A stretch of DNA of 64,000 nucleotides from positions 186,001 to 250,000 of the forward strand of contig JAQTIE010000007.1 of assembly GCA_029433475.1 (NCBI GenBank), given 5' to 3'. A model generated the notes under the pieces. It had not been told where the DNA came from, did not search any database, and saw only the letters and a program-made list of their open reading frames with translations. The stretch is from Neisseriaceae bacterium ESL0693 (GTDB lineage: Bacteria > Pseudomonadota > Gammaproteobacteria > Burkholderiales > Neisseriaceae). Positions 1 through 6,810 of the stretch are shown piece after piece. Position 1 is the first letter of the stretch. Each line of letters opens with the position of its first letter. Position numbers and translations under genes: made by a program.

Positions 1-40
1 AACGATTGATGAAACAGAAATAGACAGATAAGGACAGAAT

Positions 41-250
41 ATGACTGATTTAGAATTGATTGATGATAGTGAGCCATTGGAAAATTTTTTAATGCCTGAA
101 GAGCAAGAGGTACTTGCAGAGCTAACTGAAGAACAGTTTGATGATTATCTTGATGCCTGTAGCTCTTATGAGGCAATGAAAGCCTATCTGGACAATCCAG
201 ACAGTCCACCCCAAGCCAAGGTATTACTTGATCTGAATTGCTGGAAATAA
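41..250 (+). CDS. Small acidic hypothetical protein
   Basis: I do not recognise this 69-aa protein. It is strongly acidic (many Glu and Asp), has no membrane segment or signal peptide, and starts at an ATG preceded by AAGGA at good distance. It is followed by a clear rho-independent terminator, so it ends a transcription unit upstream of the antirestriction/mobilization operon. Small acidic proteins on mobile elements are sometimes DNA mimics or antitoxins, but nothing in the sequence shows that here. Confidence 0.6.
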   Translation: MTDLELIDDSEPLENFLMPEEQEVLAELTEEQFDDYLDACSSYEAMKAYLDNPDSPPQAKVLLDLNCWK

Positions 251-285
251 CCCTCTGTCTCATTATTACTCAACGTATTACCCTG

Positions 286-314
286 CCCTGCTAATGTTTA
301 GTAGGGCTTTTTTT
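286..314 (+). terminator. Rho-independent terminator
   Basis: A 9-bp stem (CCCTGCTAA with TTAGTAGGG, one G-T wobble, loop TGT) is followed by a run of seven T. It ends the small acidic gene. It also rules out the TTG at 313 as the start of the next gene, leaving the ATG at 331. Confidence 0.8.
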
Positions 315-330
315 GTATTTCGGAATAACC

Positions 331-1557
331 ATGAATAAGAAATCATCACCACGAAAACCGTCTTATGCCGAAAAAGTCACTAATGAATTAATTGAACGCA
401 TTAAACAAGGCACTGCGCCCTGGCAACTCCCATTTAAGCCCATCAATAACGATGGCGTTCCCTATAACCATATAACAGGCAACAAATACAACGGCTTTAA
501 TGAACTTTATCTGATGATGCAATCCCGTGAAGACCCACGCTGGCTCACATATAAACAAGCCCAATCCGTTGATGCACAGGTACGCAAAAGCGAACGCGGA
601 GTTACATTACAACGAGTTATTCGATACACGGACAGAATTAAAAAAGATGAAAACGGACAGCCGGTTAAAGATGAGAAGGGGCAACCAGTAACAGTGCGGG
701 CATATTTAGACAAACCCATCATTAAAACCTTTGTTGTCTTCAATGCCGAGCAGATAGACGGCCTGCCTGCTTATGAAAAAGAACCACTACCCGAATTAAC
801 ATGGGACAACGATCATGCCGCTGAACGCATTCTGACAGCCTCTGGAGCAGATATTCAGCATAAGCCTGGTGATATTGCTGGTTATTATGTTGAAAAAGAC
901 AAAATAATTTTGCCGGAAAAAGTACAATTTCCCGATGCCGGTTCATACTATGCCACTGCTTTGCATGAATTAGGTCATTGGACAGGTCATTCCAGTCGCT
1001 TAGACAGAAATATGGAAGGCAGTTTCGGTTCTGAATCTTATGCAAAAGAGGAATTACGGGCTGAAATCGCTTCCATGATGCTCACCCGTGAATTGGGTTT
1101 ACCGCATAACCCTGATCGTCATGCTGCTTATGTAGAGAGCTGGGTTAATGTCCTACAGAAAGATTCCAGTGAAATTCTGAAAGCCGCTGGTGATGCTCAA
1201 AGAATCAAAGACTATGTGTTGTCATTTAACCATGAACAATCCCAATCCATAAAACCAGACAATCAACCTGACCCATCACCACATCAATCCCCCGCCCCTA
1301 CAGCCACAACATCAATTCCAGAACCCAATCCTTTTACTGAAGAACGACTGGCTAATGCCAAAAGCCAATATTACAGCCAGTCGGTCAGGCTGAATACCAA
1401 AGAGAAACAAACCCGCCTGTTATTGGAGTACACGATGGAAAAAACCATTACAGGCATGAATCCGGATATGAAACTCCAGACCCAAATTAACTTTTATGAA
1501 AATCAGGTCAAAGAATTCAATCAATCAAGGAATACCGAACCTGAACAGGAACGATAG
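331..1557 (+). CDS. ardC: ArdC-family antirestriction protein with zincin domain
   Basis: The 408-aa protein has the ArdC layout. The N-terminal half matches the ssDNA-binding ArdC_N domain (segments such as TAPWQLPFKP and the GNKYNGFNELYL region). The C-terminal half is a zincin-like metallopeptidase with HELGHWTGH (HExxH core) and a downstream ELRAEIASM helix carrying the likely third ligand. The tail is Pro/Gln/Ser-rich. ArdC proteins enter the recipient with transferred DNA and protect it against restriction. The gene leads an operon with mobC and the relaxase, 11 bp upstream of mobC. The start at 331 is chosen because the longer TTG start lies inside the upstream terminator. Confidence 0.85.
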   Translation: MNKKSSPRKPSYAEKVTNELIERIKQGTAPWQLPFKPINNDGVPYNHITGNKYNGFNELYLMMQSREDPRWLTYKQAQSVDAQVRKSERGVTLQRVIRYTDRIKKDENGQPVKDEKGQPVTVRAYLDKPIIKTFVVFNAEQIDGLPAYEKEPLPELTWDNDHAAERILTASGADIQHKPGDIAGYYVEKDKIILPEKVQFPDAGSYYATALHELGHWTGHSSRLDRNMEGSFGSESYAKEELRAEIASMMLTRELGLPHNPDRHAAYVESWVNVLQKDSSEILKAAGDAQRIKDYVLSFNHEQSQSIKPDNQPDPSPHQSPAPTATTSIPEPNPFTEERLANAKSQYYSQSVRLNTKEKQTRLLLEYTMEKTITGMNPDMKLQTQINFYENQVKEFNQSRNTEPEQER

Positions 1558-1568
1558 AAAGCCAAACC

Positions 1569-2087
1569 ATGTCTACCTCACAAATTAAAATCTGGGGATT
1601 GCCCGCCGAGGCACAGGAAAAATTAACCCTGATCGCAAAACAAAAAGTGCATAAAGCCAGTATTTCTCTTTTGGCTAAAACCTTATTAATGCAATTGCTG
1701 GAAACAACTGCTACTGTCCCTGAATCTGAAATATTAACTGAAGAAAGATACCGGCTGGAATTAAAACTCTCACCGGCAATGTATCACTATCTCAAAACCG
1801 TTGCGGCACAACAATACATGACACCTAACGCCGTGGCCGTCAACATTCTCAACAGCTATAGAGATCAACACCCGACTTTATCGGACAAAGAGGCTGAAGC
1901 ACTGTATCAGTCCAATTATCAGCTACTACGCATTGGCCGCAATCTGAACCAAATTGCCAGACAACTGAATATCGGTGAAGCCACCAGTCTGACCGCCCAG
2001 GAAATCCGGCAGTTACGTGAAATCATAGAACAACATACCGATAAAGTTAAAGACTTATTACTGGCTAATCAACAACGTTATTATTGA
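1569..2087 (+). CDS. mobC: MobC-like relaxosome accessory protein
   Basis: The 172-aa protein has a MobC-type core near residues 115-165, with RIGRNLNQIARQLN followed by a long helix (LREIIEQHTDKVKDLLL). MobC proteins bind oriT and help the relaxase open the duplex for nicking. The N-terminal half (residues 1-100) looks like two ribbon-helix-helix-type segments, which would suit DNA binding. It lies directly between ardC and the relaxase gene, the standard order in a MOBP module, and its stop codon overlaps the ribosome binding site of the relaxase. Confidence 0.8.
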   Translation: MSTSQIKIWGLPAEAQEKLTLIAKQKVHKASISLLAKTLLMQLLETTATVPESEILTEERYRLELKLSPAMYHYLKTVAAQQYMTPNAVAVNILNSYRDQHPTLSDKEAEALYQSNYQLLRIGRNLNQIARQLNIGEATSLTAQEIRQLREIIEQHTDKVKDLLLANQQRYY

Positions 2088-2095
2088 GGCAAACC

Positions 2096-3142
2096 ATGTC
2101 ACTACAAAATCGTATCGATGACTGGCTTTTGGGTTATAAAACCCATGCAGTCAATCAAAAAGATTCAGGCGGATTTGGTTCTCCAGGTAAATCACCCAAA
2201 TCCAGCAGTAAAAAACCACTCAAGCCAGGCTACGGTCTGGCTAATTTACGCGCTGCAGCTTTAAAACAACCCGAAGTGATGGTTAAGATTACCCGCAGAC
2301 AAAGCGGCAACAGTAACGGCTTAAAGGGCGTTCGCGGCCACATGGACTACATCAGCCGTCATGGCAAGATTGAAGTAGAGAATCAGGACGGTGAAATTCT
2401 GAAAGGCAAAAAAGCTATCCAGGAACAATTAAAAGACTGGCAGAAATTGGGCATTAAAGAAGAAAGTAACAAGCGAGAAGCATTGAACATTGTCCTATCC
2501 ATGCCTGCTGGCACACCGGCCAACGCAGTTAAAAATGCCGCCCGCGCATTTGCTGAAGACCAGTTTCTCGATCACCAGTACGCCTTTGCCCTTCATTCCC
2601 ACGCTGACAATCCGGACGAACCAGCGCACCCTCATGTCCATTTGTGTGTCTTGATGCGCAACCAATATGGCCAAAGGCTTAATCCACGGAAAAATGATCT
2701 GTATGAATGGCGGTTGCGGTTCGCCGAAAAGATGCGTGAACAAGGGATTCCCTGCGCTGCTACCCGCCGCCAGCATCGTGGCGTCACCCAGACAGAAAAC
2801 AGTACCATTAAAGCCATGAAAAAACGAGGTCATCTTGGCAAGGTGCAACAACGCCAAATCAAAGAGCTGATTGAAGCCTTGAAAACCAATGAACGGCCAA
2901 AGCATTTGTTTCTGAAAGAAGCCATGGAAACACGGGGCATCATTGTGAGTGAGTATAACAAGATATCCAAAGGGCTATACCAGGCTGGTTACAAAACGGA
3001 AGCAAAGATCATCAGCAAACTGGCAAAAGAGGTCAGTAAGGCTGGATTTGATACCAAAGCACAGGTTCAATTTGATCAGGTGCAATCTAAATTACAGCCT
3101 AAACAGGCAAATGACTTAGCAAATATTCCTACAGAACGATAA
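2096..3142 (+). CDS. MOBP-like relaxase
   Basis: This 348-aa protein is a relaxase, the enzyme that nicks oriT and carries the strand into the recipient. Motif I with the candidate catalytic tyrosine is in GHMDYISRHG (about residue 85). Motif III, the metal-binding histidine cluster, is HSHADNPDEPAHPHVHLCV (about residues 160-180), followed by the usual YEWRLRFAEKMREQGI helix. There is no helicase or primase domain, so it is a short mobilization-type relaxase; the C-terminal 80 residues are basic and helical. The ATG at 2096 follows GAGG; the alternative TTG at 2084 overlaps the mobC stop. The stretch after it ends in a strong hairpin. Confidence 0.85.
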   Translation: MSLQNRIDDWLLGYKTHAVNQKDSGGFGSPGKSPKSSSKKPLKPGYGLANLRAAALKQPEVMVKITRRQSGNSNGLKGVRGHMDYISRHGKIEVENQDGEILKGKKAIQEQLKDWQKLGIKEESNKREALNIVLSMPAGTPANAVKNAARAFAEDQFLDHQYAFALHSHADNPDEPAHPHVHLCVLMRNQYGQRLNPRKNDLYEWRLRFAEKMREQGIPCAATRRQHRGVTQTENSTIKAMKKRGHLGKVQQRQIKELIEALKTNERPKHLFLKEAMETRGIIVSEYNKISKGLYQAGYKTEAKIISKLAKEVSKAGFDTKAQVQFDQVQSKLQPKQANDLANIPTER

Positions 3143-3156
3143 TTGAGAACAAAATG

Positions 3157-3190
3157 ATGAAGGGTCTATGTTTTCACATAGACCCTTCAT
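3157..3190. terminator. Hairpin terminator after the relaxase gene
   Basis: A perfect 14-bp inverted repeat (3157-3170 with 3177-3190, loop TTTTCA) lies 15 bp after the relaxase stop. It lacks a long T tract on the plus strand and carries a short T run on the minus strand, so it may act in either direction. Confidence 0.6.
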
Positions 3191-3367
3191 TACTCGTGTG
3201 TCCAGAGGGGAAGATTATAAAATCCGCAAGTCCTCTAGCAATTGGATCTAATTATAAAAAGTTCTTATAAATTGTCAACTATTATTAATTAAAAAAATGA
3301 GAATGCGTAAGTCAATAGTGTAAATTTTCGCATTTTCCTAAGGTTTAATATAAATAAATATTAAATC

Positions 3368-3400
3368 TCTACAAAATTAAAAAATTTCATTATAATGAAA
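3368..3400 (+). promoter_or_regulatory. Promoter with 16-bp palindrome over the -10 box
   Basis: A candidate -35 (TCTACA, 3368-3373) is spaced 17 bp from a perfect -10 TATAAT (3391-3396). The -10 lies inside a perfect palindrome TTTCATTATAATGAAA (3385-3400), a likely operator. It would start transcription about 20 nt before the Abi-type gene. The surrounding 200 bp are very AT-rich. Confidence 0.5.
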
Positions 3401-3425
3401 AAAATTAAATTTATTTGTTTTTAAA

Positions 3426-4133
3426 ATGCCAATTACTCGCCAAGATTGTAATGCGTTAATAAACTCATTATCCCAACCTCGTTTAAATACTTATTTGAGG
3501 GAAACTAAAAATGATATATTAAAAGCAATAGAATTATACCAATTGAATGCAGAGGTTTCCGCTGCCTTTTTACCTTCATTGAATATTTGTGAAATTACTA
3601 TCAGGAATGCTATTTCTGAAGCTCTAAAAAAACGATACGGCGATGAATGGGCACGGAATCCAGGTTTCGAAAGATCTCTACCTAATGAAATTAGATCCAC
3701 TTTAATAAATTTGACAAAAAATGGTATAAAGAAAGAGAGAAATGGAAAAGAGCAAAAAGAAAATTTAAGTAATGATGATATCATTGCACAATTAACTTTA
3801 CATTTTTGGCAAAAATGTTGTTCAACAGGTTTTGAAAGTTCTTTATGGAAACAAAATTTGTATGTTTCTTTCCCTAATTTGCCAAAAGAGGAAAACACAA
3901 TAAGAGAAAATATCAAACTTCTACAAGGTTCTATTAATCAAGTAAGACATTTAAGAAATAAAATTGCTCATCATGGGAATATTTTTAAATTAAATTTAAT
4001 TGGTTATTACCAAGAAATTATTCAACTGACGGGATACCGATGCCCTGTTACAAAGTCGTGGTTAGAATCCAATACATGGTATTTACCTAATCTTATTCAT
4101 AAAATTGACCGTTTATTACCCAATAAAAATTAA
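3426..4133 (+). CDS. Abi-like protein with HEPN motif
   Basis: The 235-aa protein resembles the Abi-like family that is often mis-labelled 'CAAX protease'. It has an N-terminal helical region (LSQPRLNTYLRETKND), a conserved ITIRNAISEALKKRYG segment (about residues 55-72), and a C-terminal RNKIAHH (about residue 180) that fits the RN-x3-H motif of HEPN ribonucleases. HEPN/Abi proteins typically act in phage defence or as toxins by cutting RNA. No antitoxin gene is adjacent. It is much more AT-rich than the operon before it and has no evident Shine-Dalgarno, so translation may be weak or leaderless. The promoter palindrome suggests repression. Confidence 0.65.
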   Translation: MPITRQDCNALINSLSQPRLNTYLRETKNDILKAIELYQLNAEVSAAFLPSLNICEITIRNAISEALKKRYGDEWARNPGFERSLPNEIRSTLINLTKNGIKKERNGKEQKENLSNDDIIAQLTLHFWQKCCSTGFESSLWKQNLYVSFPNLPKEENTIRENIKLLQGSINQVRHLRNKIAHHGNIFKLNLIGYYQEIIQLTGYRCPVTKSWLESNTWYLPNLIHKIDRLLPNKN

Positions 4134-4156
4134 TTGGCTAACAATAATGAATTTTG

Positions 4157-4285
4157 CCGCAGTAGGGGGCAAAATATTAGACCCATGCAAAATGCTGCTT
4201 TCGGTGCATTTAGCGTGGGTTTAATATTTTGGGGGCGTGGGGACGTTGTGACGGAACACAGTGAAGTGCAACGGGGCTGCTGCGG
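4157..4285. repeat. 129-bp structured direct repeat, copy 1
   Basis: This 129-bp, GC-rich element is bounded by CCGCAG and CTGCGG, so its ends pair. Inside is a long hairpin (AAAATATTA...TAATATTTT outer part, ACCCA/TGGGT and AAATGC/GCATTT inner parts, TTCG in the loop) and a second stem CGTTG/CAACG. The same element recurs at 5253-5381 with five differences and equal length. It sits at the 3' side of the following leftward ORF, between the Abi-type gene and that ORF. It could be a recombination site, a structured RNA or a transcription barrier. Confidence 0.85.
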
Positions 4286-4289
4286 AAAA

Positions 4290-4319
4290 AAATAAAAGTC
4301 AGATATCTGACTTTTATTT
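4290..4319. terminator. Perfect 30-bp palindrome between convergent genes
   Basis: The 15-bp arms (4290-4304 and 4305-4319) are perfectly complementary with no spacer: AAATAAAAGTCAGAT and its complement. With A runs on one side and T runs on the other it would work as a bidirectional terminator between the rightward Abi-type gene and the leftward ORF at 4336. Confidence 0.65.
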
Positions 4320-4335
4320 CCTTGTTATTTGCTTT

Positions 4336-4806
4336 TTAAAATCCCCATTTCATCACTCTACTTTCATCAAAAATCGGCAATTCCGTCAAATCTTTATCCC
4401 ACCAAGTACCATGCGCACAACGGCGACCCGATTCAATTAAAAAACCAATATATCGCTCTATGGTTTGCGCTTGTATGAGTTTAAAAACTTTAACAATTGG
4501 GTGGTCGTCATAATCTTCTGAATTCGTGCATTGATAACACACAAAAGCAGCTAACCAAGCTATTTGTAGACGATCATAAATATCTTTATAGTTCCAGTGG
4601 TAATATTTAAATACATATTCTCCTGTTTCCTCCATTTCTTCAATACTCACTTTTCTTTTATTCAGAACGGATTGTAAGTTTAATTTTCTTATACAATAAA
4701 TCCATTTATTAATAGAAAATGTATCATTTTTATCAAATACTTTAGAATCAATTAAAACAGAAATTAAAGCGTTAATTGTTTCTTCATTTACAACCATACA
4801 AGACAT
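4336..4806 (-). CDS. Hypothetical protein in the first repeat-flanked unit
   Basis: This 156-aa protein is not recognised. It is helical and soluble-looking, with several aromatic clusters (FKYYHWNYKDIYDRLQIAW at about residues 66-84) and a C-terminal CAHGTWWDKDLTELPIF stretch containing conserved-looking Cys, His and Trp. No signal peptide or clear membrane segment is seen. The start ATG follows AAGGAAAG. The gene lies between a 129-bp structured repeat on its 3' side and a 283-bp inverted repeat on its 5' side. The methylase-like gene next to it has the same arrangement, suggesting shared behaviour. Confidence 0.65.
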   Translation of the reverse strand: MSCMVVNEETINALISVLIDSKVFDKNDTFSINKWIYCIRKLNLQSVLNKRKVSIEEMEETGEYVFKYYHWNYKDIYDRLQIAWLAAFVCYQCTNSEDYDDHPIVKVFKLIQAQTIERYIGFLIESGRRCAHGTWWDKDLTELPIFDESRVMKWGF

Positions 4807-4909
4807 ATCAAACTTTCCTTAAATAAAATATTTATATTTTGGTCAGGTAACTTCCCTGCCCTATTCTTTTGAACCGGCACACAACTCTTTTCATCAAAAA
4901 AACTTCTTT

Positions 4910-5192
4910 GAACCCATTCGACAAACTCAATTTTTAAAGAACATTAGCCATTCCGGTTTTTTCGGAGCCGCTTCTTACCAATCCATGATTCCGTCAATGG
5001 CGAGCCAAAAATGCCCACAAGGATTTTGGTTGTACTGGCGCGGGTAACACGGGTGCAACCAAAACCGGAGGCTTGTCCTTGTGGGCATTTTTGGCTTGAC
5101 ATAGGATTCATGGAAGGATTGGTAATAAGCGGCCTTACCCGAAAAAACCGGAAAGGCTGATTTGCCAGTAATTGAGTTTGTGGAATGGGTTC
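4910..5192. repeat. Giant nested inverted repeat (283 bp)
   Basis: Three nested pairs of arms line up: 4910-4932 with 5170-5192 (22 of 23 paired), 4946-4984 with 5116-5158 (small bulges), and 5003-5032 with 5056-5096 (one bulge on the right). The centre is about 23 nt. Together they form one very long hairpin upstream of the leftward ORF at 4336. It includes GC-rich blocks such as TTCCGGTTTTTTCGG in an AT-rich setting. An ORF of about 100 codons can be read across it on the minus strand, but that is a by-product of the palindrome. Confidence 0.85.
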
Positions 5193-5252
5193 TAGGAATT
5201 TTTGCTATGGGTGTAAGAATTAAAATAATCGGCCACGCAGTGGCCACAATAA

Positions 5253-5381
5253 CCGCAGTAGGGGGCAAAATATTAGACCCATGCAAAATGCTGCCTTCGG
5301 TGCATTTAGCGTGGGTTTAATATTTTGGGGGCGTGGGGGCGTTGTGGCGGAACGAAGTGAAGTGCAACGGGGCTGCTGCGG
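5253..5381. repeat. 129-bp structured direct repeat, copy 2
   Basis: Same length and boundaries (CCGCAG...CTGCGG) as the copy at 4157-4285, with five substitutions, so 124 of 129 positions agree. It lies at the 3' side of the methylase-like gene, as copy 1 lies at the 3' side of the 156-aa ORF. The 1,096-bp distance between copies is exactly one unit: repeat, ORF and giant inverted repeat. Confidence 0.85.
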
Positions 5382-5399
5382 CAGTGGCGAAAGCCACTG
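5382..5399 (-). terminator. Small hairpin after the methylase-like gene
   Basis: CAGTGGC-GAAA-GCCACTG forms a 7-bp stem 9 bp downstream of the methylase-like gene's stop and directly abuts the 129-bp repeat. There is no strong T tract on the minus strand, so termination activity is only likely. Confidence 0.4.
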
Positions 5400-5408
5400 T
5401 TTAATTAA

Positions 5409-6239
5409 TCAGAACAAAGCCAATTGTTCTAAAAGGTCGATTTTTTGTTGATTATCAATCTGAGAAGAGGATATCAACACTGGCTCTGGGTCTTCAGTAT
5501 TCATAACTAACGGTTCTTCTTTTACAACATCAGTATCAGCCTCTTTAATTTTTTCTTTTGTTTTTATTTTATTTTCAAAATTATAAGCCACCCATGCTGA
5601 TGTGCGCCACACAGTATGATATTTGTTAGTGGCAGAATTACCGTGTAGAATTTTTGCTGGTATGCCGTATAACTCACATTGAATATAGCACATCAAAACA
5701 CAGGTTAAATCAATGTCTGCGCCCATAACACACATATTTCTTTCAATGTCATAACCCAAATCTGCTACTTTTTGTGCAAAAGTAATTATATTTACGCCAC
5801 TTCCGCAGGTCGGTTCCAGTACACTAACAAATGATTGTTCGGCTATTTTTGCTTTTATGGCCTCACCAGTTGCGGTTAATTCAGCTAATATTTTTGCAAT
5901 AGATAATGGTGTGAAATATTGGTCTTTTGATTCATCTCCTAAATTTAACTGCATGAAGACATCCCCTAATAAATCAATATACTCACTTTCCTTAGCCGCT
6001 TGAATAGCGAGAATAACTAACCCTAAGAGAGAGGAAAAATCCTTAAATTCATCTTGGGTATATTTTCTTTTGATTTGATTAAACAGTTCTTCTAAATCAG
6101 AATCACAACCATACCGGTTATATAAAGCAATTCCGGACATCTGAATAAAATCCCTGAAAACTTCCCGAACAAAATATTTACGTGAAAACCCATTTAATAA
6201 TTTGACCATCTGTTTTTTATATTCATCAACCTTATCCAT
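5409..6239 (-). CDS. N-6 DNA methylase-like protein lacking the NPPY motif
   Basis: The 276-aa protein has the AdoMet-binding core of HsdM-type N6-adenine methylases: a helical N-terminal part (residues 1-110), a segment QYFTPLSIAKILAEL (about 110-125), motif I LEPTCGSGVN (about 147-156), motif II ADIDLTCVLMC and HGNSATNKYHTVW. The catalytic [DN]PP[YF] that should follow HGNS is absent. The C-terminal 60 residues are Lys/Glu-rich and low-complexity. Similar orphan proteins occur on plasmids and integrative elements. It may be inactive and bind DNA or AdoMet, or use another motif. No restriction or specificity subunit is nearby. The start follows AGGGCAGGGA. Confidence 0.7.
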   Translation of the reverse strand: MDKVDEYKKQMVKLLNGFSRKYFVREVFRDFIQMSGIALYNRYGCDSDLEELFNQIKRKYTQDEFKDFSSLLGLVILAIQAAKESEYIDLLGDVFMQLNLGDESKDQYFTPLSIAKILAELTATGEAIKAKIAEQSFVSVLEPTCGSGVNIITFAQKVADLGYDIERNMCVMGADIDLTCVLMCYIQCELYGIPAKILHGNSATNKYHTVWRTSAWVAYNFENKIKTKEKIKEADTDVVKEEPLVMNTEDPEPVLISSSQIDNQQKIDLLEQLALF

Positions 6240-6265
6240 GTTCCCTGCCCTTTTTTCAAATTAAT

Positions 6266-6484
6266 AAAACCTTTGCGGCGGGTGCCGCTGTGTTGTGATG
6301 GCGTTAAGAATTTTCAGAACCATAAAGTCCAGACTGGCCTGGTATGGCTTTCATCTTCTTTCGGTACGCTTGCGTGGTGGAAAAGGTGGAAGACGTGCCA
6401 GGACACTTGTCTTGGTCTGGACTTTATGGTTCTGAAAATTTAGACATCAGCAAACAACACAGCGGCACCCGCCGCAAAGGTTTT
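6266..6484. repeat. Giant nested inverted repeat (219 bp)
   Basis: The outer arms 6266-6295 and 6455-6484 are perfectly complementary over 30 bp and GC-rich (core GCGGCGGGTGCCGC). The inner arms 6310-6334 and 6415-6439 are perfectly complementary over 25 bp. The centre holds a weaker stem (CTTC/GAAG and CCTGGTATG/CGTGCCAGG). It lies immediately upstream of the methylase-like gene, mirroring the inverted repeat upstream of the 156-aa ORF, but with unrelated sequence. Confidence 0.88.
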
Positions 6485-6494
6485 TAAATCTTAA

Positions 6495-6568
6495 GCCGAG
6501 GATCGGCGTTTCCGCGAATGCGGAATATTGGCAAAACGGGTCGTTTTGCCGGCGCAAGCCTATCCCGC
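6495..6568. other. oriT: Candidate oriT: hairpin cluster with IncP-like nic sequence
   Basis: Three hairpins follow each other: GCCGA/TCGGC (6495-6507), TTCCGC-GAAT-GCGGAA (6510-6525) and GGCAAAACG/CGTTTTGCC (6530-6550). Nine bases later comes CCTATCCCGC (6559-6568), one base from the CCTATCCTGC of IncP-type nic sites. The position before a TraK-like gene matches IncP, where oriT adjoins traK. The nic match is short, so this remains a candidate. Confidence 0.4.
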
Positions 6569-6810
6569 GTTTAATTTTTTCATTTGTTTTTTTGTTGTTT
6601 TTCAGAAATGGAACGCGGCCAACTTTTAATTAGAGTTAATTTATACGTAACTTATAGGTAATTTATAAATTTTCTAATTAATATTGATTTATTTCCTGTT
6701 TATTTTATTAAATATTTAGATTATATTGTTATATACAAGGATATATAGACTATATTTGTATTTATTTTATGTTACTATCGGGTAATATATAGTTAATTGG
6801 AAGCAATCTA
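6569..6810. other. AT-rich leader of the TraK-like gene
   Basis: This non-coding stretch is extremely AT-rich (long runs of A, T and TA steps) and contains several possible -10 boxes close to the TraK-like start. No further structured element, tRNA or conserved ORF is visible. It could contain the promoter of the TraK-like gene and a melting region beside oriT. Confidence 0.4.

Noticed and set aside
4975-5286. 103-codon minus-strand ORF
   Set aside because: It lies over the giant inverted repeat and the 129-bp repeat; the open frame follows from the palindrome. No ribosome binding site or family match is visible.
4157-6484. Group II intron or IS200/605-type element as explanation for the large hairpins
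   Set aside because: No reverse transcriptase or transposase is encoded between or near the hairpins, and no domain V-like hairpin was recognised.
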